This document shows, piece by piece, positions 26,664 to 31,629 of a DNA stretch of 31,629 nt. This DNA is from Patescibacteria group bacterium (GTDB lineage Bacteria > Patescibacteriota > Minisyncoccia > Phycocordibacterales > UBA9973), in contig JAHJBA010000027.1 of assembly GCA_018813625.1 (NCBI GenBank), positions 1-31,629 on the forward strand, in the 5' to 3' direction. The notes under the pieces were generated by a model that searched no databases, was not told where the DNA came from, and saw only the letters and a list, made by a program, of their open reading frames with translations. The translations under genes and the position numbers were made by a program. Numbering within the stretch: the stretch's first letter is position 1; each line of letters opens with the position of its first letter.

Positions 26664-27380
26664 ATGAATAAAATAATATTTTTCGATACTGAAACAACTG
26701 GCAATACGGAAAAAGATTTTCTGTGCCAATTGGCATACAAGACTGGAGATGAAAGCTTTGTCGGGTTTTATAAACCGCCTATCAAAATCCCTCCAGAAGC
26801 ATCTGCTGTGCACCATATTACAAATAAAATGGTTGAGGATGTTCTGTCCTTCAATGAAAGTGACGATCGAGAAAGAATTAAAACTATTTTTGAAGAGGAA
26901 AAAGCAGTTGTTGTGGCCCATAATGCCCAATTTGATTTAATGATTATTAAAAAAGAAGGAATCATTCCTAAAAATTCTATTTGCACATTGAGGCTTGCAA
27001 GATATCTAGATCCTGAAGGAAAAATAGAAAGATATAATCTACAATATTTGCGTTACCTTTTAGAACTTGAAGTAGAAGCCCAGGCACACGATGCACTAGG
27101 TGATGTTTTAGTACTTGAAAAACTTTTTGAAAGATTAAAAAACAAACTCATAGAAAATGAAAAATTAGACGAGGAAAAAGCTATTGAAAAGATGATAGAA
27201 GTTTCTTCACATCCCTCCCTATTAAGACACATACCATTCGGAAAACACAATGGCAAAACAGTAGAGGAAGTCGCAAAAATTGATCCTTCTTATTTAGAAT
27301 GGCTTTTGAAACAAAAAATAGAAAGTGACCAAGTTGATGAGGACTGGATTTATACCCTTAAGCATTATTTAAATAAATAA
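26664..27380 (+). CDS. ExoX-like DEDDh 3'-5' exonuclease with DUF3820 domain
   Basis: Predicted DNA or RNA 3'-5' exonuclease of the DnaQ superfamily. The 238-residue protein has Exo I FFDTETTG (residues 6-13), Exo II VAHNAQFDLMII (about 82-93) and Exo III with catalytic His and Asp AQAHDALGDVLVLEKLF (about 138-154), so all DEDDh residues are present. The C-terminal part (IPFGKHNGKTVEEVAKIDPSYLEWLLKQK) is a DUF3820-type domain often attached to exonuclease X-like proteins. It leads a plus-strand unit with rmuC 4 nt downstream, another nuclease-fold protein; the pair suggests DNA repair. Confidence 0.92.
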   Translation: MNKIIFFDTETTGNTEKDFLCQLAYKTGDESFVGFYKPPIKIPPEASAVHHITNKMVEDVLSFNESDDRERIKTIFEEEKAVVVAHNAQFDLMIIKKEGIIPKNSICTLRLARYLDPEGKIERYNLQYLRYLLELEVEAQAHDALGDVLVLEKLFERLKNKLIENEKLDEEKAIEKMIEVSSHPSLLRHIPFGKHNGKTVEEVAKIDPSYLEWLLKQKIESDQVDEDWIYTLKHYLNK

Positions 27381-27384
27381 AATT

Positions 27385-28440
27385 ATGGAAGATATTATTT
27401 GGATAATTTTAGGAATTCTTGCAGGGGCCATTCTTGCCTATTTTATATTTGGCAGAAAGAAAAATACTGCCAATGAAACGAAAGATACGGGACTGCAACT
27501 TATCCTTCAGCAATTAAATGAAATTTCCAGAACGGTGGATCAAAAACTGGGAGAAAGCCACCGGCAAGTAAATGAAAGCCTTAAATTTCATTCAAGCGAG
27601 TCAAATAAAATAATTCGTGATGTGACGGAAAAACTCACTAGATTGGACGAAACAAATAAGCAAGTAATATCTTTTACAGATCAATTACAAAGCTTACAGG
27701 ATATTCTAAAAAACCCGAAACAACGTGGAATTTTGGGCGAGTATTATTTAGAAACAGTATTAAAAAATGTTCTTCCACCTGGGAGCTATCAAATGCAATA
27801 TGCGTTTCCTGATGGAAATATAGTCGATGCCGTAGTTTTTGTAAAAGATAAAATAATTCCGATAGATTCAAAATTTTCGCTCGAAAATTATAATCGTATT
27901 TCTGAAACATCCGATCCTCAAGAAAAAGATCGCCTAGAAAAATTATTTGTAAGCGACCTAAAAAACCGTATCACAGAAACCAGTAAATATATCCAGCCGG
28001 CACAGGGTACGATGGATTTCGCCTTTATGTTCATCCCCCACGAAGCAATTTATTACGACCTGATAGTCAATAAAATTGGTGCGCTCCAAACGGAAGATAC
28101 AGAAAATTTGATTCAGCGGGCAGCTTCTAAGTATAAAGTTATTATCGTTTCCCCCACTTCATTCCTTGCATATCTTCAAACAGTTATGCAGGGGCTAAAA
28201 GCATTACAAATAGAAGAGTCAGCTAAGGAGATAATTAAAAATGTCAAAGAATTAGGAAAACATCTGAAATCTTATGATGAATATTACATCAAGCTTGGTA
28301 ATGCCCTTTCAACGACAGTAAATCACTATATGGCTGGAGGAAAAGAATTTAAAAAAATAGACAAGGATATTTTACGCATTGCTGGTTCTTCTCCAGAGCT
28401 TTCAACACTAGAATTAGAAAAACCAAAAATGGAAGATTGA
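27385..28440 (+). CDS. rmuC: DNA recombination protein RmuC homologue
   Basis: RmuC-family protein with a restriction-endonuclease-like fold, known for limiting inversion recombination at short inverted repeats. The 351 residues have an N-terminal membrane segment (IIWIILGILAGAILAYFIFG, about 4-23) and a coiled coil (about 35-110). The nuclease-like core includes GEYYLETVLKNVLPPGSY, DAVVFVKDKIIPIDSKFSLENY and FMFIPHEAIYYDL, with the conserved D-x-K in PIDSKF. It follows the exonuclease by 4 nt. In a genome rich in short palindromes, a protein acting on inverted repeats is a fitting neighbour, though that link is only suggestive. Confidence 0.94.
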   Translation: MEDIIWIILGILAGAILAYFIFGRKKNTANETKDTGLQLILQQLNEISRTVDQKLGESHRQVNESLKFHSSESNKIIRDVTEKLTRLDETNKQVISFTDQLQSLQDILKNPKQRGILGEYYLETVLKNVLPPGSYQMQYAFPDGNIVDAVVFVKDKIIPIDSKFSLENYNRISETSDPQEKDRLEKLFVSDLKNRITETSKYIQPAQGTMDFAFMFIPHEAIYYDLIVNKIGALQTEDTENLIQRAASKYKVIIVSPTSFLAYLQTVMQGLKALQIEESAKEIIKNVKELGKHLKSYDEYYIKLGNALSTTVNHYMAGGKEFKKIDKDILRIAGSSPELSTLELEKPKMED

Positions 28441-28464
28441 CATATTTTATAAATCATTTATAAT
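28437..28464 (+). promoter_or_regulatory. Consensus promoter for the 66-residue gene
   Basis: TTGACA (28437-28442) and TATAAT (28459-28464), both perfect, with a 16-bp spacer. The -35 box overlaps the rmuC stop codon. Initiation near 28471 gives a leader of about 40 nt. Confidence 0.75.
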
Positions 28465-28510
28465 AAATGATGAGAATGTACTTTTTGTTAAATTTTTAAA
28501 ATAAAAAATT

Positions 28511-28711
28511 ATGGGGGAAATTGTTGCCAACAGATTGAAAATTACTACCGAGGAAGAAGCATTCAACTTTTTAGAAGAAAATCCAGAAAAAGTTGAAGTG
28601 CATGTTCCGAAAAGTTTTCGGATGGAAAGAATAAAGGAGGGAAAAGAAAAATTTGTTGATCCGAAAGAACACCACCGGTATAAAGGGTACCGAGTGTTTA
28701 AGTTAAAATAA
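28511..28711 (+). CDS. Small charged protein of unknown function, 66 residues
   Basis: No recognised family. The product is soluble, without signal or membrane segment and without cysteine, and very rich in Glu, Lys and Arg. A first half of alpha/beta character (ANRLKITTEEEAFNFLEENP, then KVEVHVPKSFRMERI) is followed by a basic end with HHRYKGYRVFKLK. It could be a nucleic-acid- or ribosome-associated small protein; that is only a composition-based guess. It has a perfect consensus promoter, a leader without Shine-Dalgarno and an immediate strong terminator, so it is a separate and probably abundantly transcribed gene. Confidence 0.75.
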   Translation: MGEIVANRLKITTEEEAFNFLEENPEKVEVHVPKSFRMERIKEGKEKFVDPKEHHRYKGYRVFKLK

Positions 28712-28735
28712 AAAGCGCCTAGTGCGCTTTTTTTT
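28710..28735 (+). terminator. Rho-independent terminator of the 66-residue gene
   Basis: AAAAAGCGC (28710-28718) pairs with GCGCTTTTT (28724-28732) around CTAGT, followed by further T. It starts within the TAA stop codon. Confidence 0.9.
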
Positions 28736-28747
28736 ATTTAACAAAAG

Positions 28748-28756
28748 TGTTATATT
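28748..28756 (+). promoter_or_regulatory. Extended -10 box of tRNA-Glu
   Basis: TGTTATATT (28748-28756), 8 nt before the first base of the tRNA. A -35 is not recognisable because the preceding terminator occupies that space. Confidence 0.5.
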
Positions 28757-28764
28757 TTTTTTAT

Positions 28765-28839
28765 GGCCCTATCGTCTAACGGTTAGGACGTATCCTTCTC
28801 AAGGATAAAATCAGAGTTCGATTCTCTGTAGGGTCACCA
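28765..28839 (+). tRNA. tRNA-Glu (anticodon CTC)
   Basis: Cloverleaf with acceptor GGCCCTA/TAGGGTC (one G-U pair), a TATCC-TTCTCAA-GGATA anticodon arm, and a CAGAG-TTCGATT-CTCTG T arm, discriminator A, and an encoded CCA (28837-28839). The anticodon reads GAG. The tRNA-Ile in this window lacks an encoded CCA. The ACCA end is also part of the terminator stem that follows. Confidence 0.94.
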
Positions 28840-28881
28840 AAACAAAAAAAACACCAATATTGGTGTTTTTTTTGTTTTGGT
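28836..28881. terminator. 46-nt perfect palindrome, shared bidirectional terminator
   Basis: 23-bp perfectly complementary arms centred between 28858 and 28859 (ACACCAAT/ATTGGTGT core, then A8 and T8 tracts). It serves tRNA-Glu on the plus strand and ppdK, whose stop codon is at 28895, on the minus strand. The left arm includes the ACCA end of the tRNA. Confidence 0.92.
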
Positions 28882-28894
28882 AATGAATAATTTT

Positions 28895-31603
28895 TTATTT
28901 CTTAGATTTTCCCCTTACAACCGCTTGTGCAGCCGCTAGTCTAGCAATCGGAACTCTGAAAGGCGAACAAGAAACATAAGAAAATCCTTCTCTATGGCAA
29001 AACTCAACTGTTTTCGGCTCACCACCATGTTCTCCACAAATACCAATCTTTAAATCTTTTTTCACTCCCCTTCCTTTCTTTATGGCTATTTTTACAAGCT
29101 CGCCGATACCTTCTTGGTCGAGAACCTCAAAAGGGTCATCGGCAAAAATATCTTGAGCAACATATTCTTTCAAGAACTTTCCAGCATCATCTCTTGAAAG
29201 TCCAGCTCCCATTTGAGTAAGGTCATTCGTCCCAAATGAGAAAAATTCTGCACCAGAAGAAACTATTTTATCTGCAATTAAGGCCGCCCGTGGAACCTCA
29301 ATCATGGTTCCAATTTTATAGTCTATTTTTACCTTGGCTGTTTTTATTTTTTCTTCAACTATCTTTACTATTCGATCTTTTAGTGTCGAATATTCTTTTG
29401 TCGTGGCAACTATTGGTATCATTATTTCTGGCTTAACTGATTTTACCTTTCCGCCGTCAATACCTTTTGCCACTTCTATTGCAGCATCTATAATGGCCGT
29501 AGCCTGCATATCATAAATTTCTGGATAGGTTATGGCAAGTCTGCAACCTCTATGCCCAAGCATTGGGTTAAATTCATGAAGATCATCTATCTTTGCTTCT
29601 AGGGTTTCTACGCTGACTCCCATTTCTTCTGAAAGTTCTTCGATATCTTTCTTTTCTTTTGGTAGAAATTCATGAAGAGGTGCATCCAGAAGTCTTACTG
29701 TTACAGGATATCCGTCCATTGCCCTAAACAAACCCGCAAAATCCCCTTTCTGATATGGAGCAATTTTTTCTAAGGCCTTTTTTCTACTTTCTAAATCGGA
29801 CGCTAGTATCATTTCTCTTATGGCTTTTATTCTTTCTCCTTCAAAAAACATATGCTCTGTTCTGCAAAGCCCAATACCCTCCGCACCAAACTTTCTAGCT
29901 ACTCCCGCATCATGAGGAGTATCTGCATTTGTTCTTACTAAGAGTTTTCTAAACTTATCTGCCCAAGTCATAATGGTGCCAAAATTTCCAGACAAAGCCG
30001 GATCTTGTGTAGTAAGTTGACCAGCATAAACTTTTCCCGTAGAACCATCTAGAGAAATAAATCCTCCTTCTTTTATAACTATTCCTTTCCCTTTGATTGT
30101 AAGTGTTTTTGTTTTTTCATCTATAACTAAATCTGAACACCCAGCAACACAACAAGTGCCCATACCACGAGCCACCACGGCCGCATGAGATGTCATGCCA
30201 CCCCTGGCAGTGAGAATTCCCTTTGCAGAATGCATACCATCAATATCTTCTGGGGAAGTCTCTACGCGAACAAGAATAACATCGAGCCCAGTTTTTGCTT
30301 TTTCAAATGCCTCCGAAGCTGTGAAGACAACTTCTCCGACGGCAGCCCCAGGTGAAGCTGGAAGACCTTGCGCAATGGCTTCGGCTCTGCTTAACGCTAT
30401 AGGGTCTAATTGCTTGTGTAGCAGTTGATTTAATTGGTTTGGATCAATCCTCAAAATAGCTGTTTCCAGTGTTATTAATTTTTCTTTTACCATATCAACG
30501 GCAATCCTGACAGATGCGGCTGCTGTACGCTTACCGCTTCTTGCTTGTAGAATATAAAGTTTACCCTGCTGAATAGTAAATTCCATATCTTGCATGTCCC
30601 TATAATGTCTTTCTACTTTATTACATACTGTAACAAGTTCTTTATAAATTTTTGGATTTTGTTTTTCAAGAGAAGAAACAGGTAGTGGTGTCCTTATTCC
30701 AGCCACTACATCTTCCCCTTGAGCATTCATTAGGTACTCTCCATAAAATTTTGCTTCTCCTGTTGAAGGATTTCTTGTAAAACAAACGCCTGTTCCTGAG
30801 TCATTCCCTAAATTTCCAAAAACCATAGCCTGAATATTTACAGCGGTTCCAATAAGCCCCTTAATATTATTTATCTCTCTATATCTTATTGCTCTGTAGT
30901 TATTCCAGGAATTAAAAACAGCATTTACCGCCATATACATCTGCTCTATCGGGTCTTGAGGAAAATCTACGCCCTTCATTTTACTTATTACATCCTTATA
31001 TTTATTTACAACCTCTCTTAGGTCATCTGCCGTTAAATCGGTATCGAATTCCGCACCTTTAGTGTCCTTAACTGACTCTAAAACATGTTCAAACTCTGAG
31101 TGTTCAACTTCCATAACAACACTACCAAACATCTGAATAAGCCTTCTGTATGAATCCCATGCAAATCTATCGTTCTCGGTCTTTTTTGCAAGCCCCAACA
31201 CCGATCTATCATTTAATCCGAGGTTAAGAATAGTGTCCATCATTCCTGGCATTGATGCCGCCGCTCCTGAACGAACTGAAACAAGAAGAGGATCATTGGC
31301 ATCACCAAGCTTCTTCCCCATCTTTTTTTCTAAATCAGCCAATTTTGTGTCTATTTGTTTTTTTATTTCCGAAGTTATCTTTTTCTCTTGCTCATAATAA
31401 AGACGACAAGCTTCTGTAGAAATTGTAAACCCCGGTGGTACATTTATTCCCAGAGATTTCATTTCTGCAAGATTAGCTCCCTTCCCCCCCAATATTTCCT
31501 TCATGCTTTTATCACCTTCTTCAAAAGCATAAACATACTTCTTCGATTTTAACAATTTACCCTTTGATAATTTAGTATTTTTTTTCTTATTTTTCATACT
31601 CAT
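28895..31603 (-). CDS. ppdK: Pyruvate, phosphate dikinase
   Basis: Cytosolic enzyme interconverting pyruvate + ATP + phosphate and PEP + AMP + pyrophosphate. The 902 residues are arranged as an N-terminal ATP-grasp part (GGKGANLAEMKSLGINVPPGFTIS; SVRSGAAASMPGMMDTILNLG), a phosphohistidine domain with the catalytic His in GGMTSHAAVVARGMG (about residue 470), and a C-terminal PEP/pyruvate barrel (GLCRTEHMFF, HRGCRLAITYPEIY, catalytic Cys in ICGEHGGEP about 858). The basic N-terminal tail of about 25 residues is an addition. The start has two close ATGs (31603, 31597) and no Shine-Dalgarno sequence. In this genome type it likely replaces or complements pyruvate kinase. Confidence 0.98.
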   Translation of the reverse strand: MSMKNKKKNTKLSKGKLLKSKKYVYAFEEGDKSMKEILGGKGANLAEMKSLGINVPPGFTISTEACRLYYEQEKKITSEIKKQIDTKLADLEKKMGKKLGDANDPLLVSVRSGAAASMPGMMDTILNLGLNDRSVLGLAKKTENDRFAWDSYRRLIQMFGSVVMEVEHSEFEHVLESVKDTKGAEFDTDLTADDLREVVNKYKDVISKMKGVDFPQDPIEQMYMAVNAVFNSWNNYRAIRYREINNIKGLIGTAVNIQAMVFGNLGNDSGTGVCFTRNPSTGEAKFYGEYLMNAQGEDVVAGIRTPLPVSSLEKQNPKIYKELVTVCNKVERHYRDMQDMEFTIQQGKLYILQARSGKRTAAASVRIAVDMVKEKLITLETAILRIDPNQLNQLLHKQLDPIALSRAEAIAQGLPASPGAAVGEVVFTASEAFEKAKTGLDVILVRVETSPEDIDGMHSAKGILTARGGMTSHAAVVARGMGTCCVAGCSDLVIDEKTKTLTIKGKGIVIKEGGFISLDGSTGKVYAGQLTTQDPALSGNFGTIMTWADKFRKLLVRTNADTPHDAGVARKFGAEGIGLCRTEHMFFEGERIKAIREMILASDLESRKKALEKIAPYQKGDFAGLFRAMDGYPVTVRLLDAPLHEFLPKEKKDIEELSEEMGVSVETLEAKIDDLHEFNPMLGHRGCRLAITYPEIYDMQATAIIDAAIEVAKGIDGGKVKSVKPEIMIPIVATTKEYSTLKDRIVKIVEEKIKTAKVKIDYKIGTMIEVPRAALIADKIVSSGAEFFSFGTNDLTQMGAGLSRDDAGKFLKEYVAQDIFADDPFEVLDQEGIGELVKIAIKKGRGVKKDLKIGICGEHGGEPKTVEFCHREGFSYVSCSPFRVPIARLAAAQAVVRGKSKK

Positions 31604-31629
31604 TTAAATTAAAATAATTAAATTAATAA

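Noticed and set aside
28467..28499. Mini-ORF of about 10 codons (MMRMYFLLNF) between rmuC and the 66-residue gene
   Set aside because: Its start lies before the expected transcription start, and the frame is short and AT-driven; no support as a leader peptide.

Overview
The window looks like a chromosomal piece from a Patescibacteria (Candidate Phyla Radiation) bacterium, most likely of the Parcubacteria group. The DNA is AT-rich and gene-dense, with small or trimmed housekeeping proteins (short RF1, AtpC, AtpH, RsmI and HolB). It carries an aldolase/PPDK/MYG1/DedA/YqeY gene set and short GC-rich palindromes inside genes. Stops of all three types are used and UGA acts as a stop, so the genetic code appears standard. 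The placement is inference from gene content and style; no 16S rRNA gene is present. I see no transposase, phage gene or CRISPR array.

Layout. 1-912: a secreted cysteine-containing protein of unknown function and a bidirectional terminator. 913-6567 (minus): alr, ddl, rseP, frr, holB, mreB (cell wall, envelope proteolysis, ribosome recycling, clamp loading, cell shape). 6606-8525 (plus): a PriA-like protein that has lost its helicase motifs. 8526-8825: a strong consensus promoter driving an uncatalogued 40-residue ORF. 8826-17098 (minus): a complete F1Fo ATP synthase operon headed by tRNA-Ile, a 28-residue membrane mini-protein and an AtpI-like protein. Its order is atpB-E-F-H-A, an unknown membrane-anchored protein, a gamma subunit split over two ORFs, atpD and atpC, then a PEBP-family protein and rsmI. 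17184-21190 (minus): an RRM protein with a long 5' leader, prfA, rpmE, a coiled-coil lytic transglycosylase and rplY. 21227-26627 (minus): fba, gatB, obgE, MYG1, DedA and YqeY. 26664-28839 (plus): an ExoX-like exonuclease, rmuC, a 66-residue unknown and tRNA-Glu. 28895-31603 (minus): pyruvate phosphate dikinase.

Two patterns run through the window. First, many transcription units have an (often extended) -10 box exactly 6-7 nt before the ATG with no Shine-Dalgarno sequence, which predicts leaderless mRNAs. Examples are frr, mreB/priA, yqeY/exonuclease, rplY and the transglycosylase. Second, a dispersed imperfect inverted repeat of about 70-80 nt (4748-4824, 9956-10023, 20402-20476, perhaps 1-47) ends directly in such a -10 box, so it behaves like a portable promoter. 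One copy lies inside the PEBP reading frame, immediately before the codon where the conserved PEBP domain begins. A second class of composite GC-hairpin elements sits before atpE, prfA and obgE. These elements, the split atpG, the helicase-dead PriA and the tRNA-atp junction are the points most worth following up.
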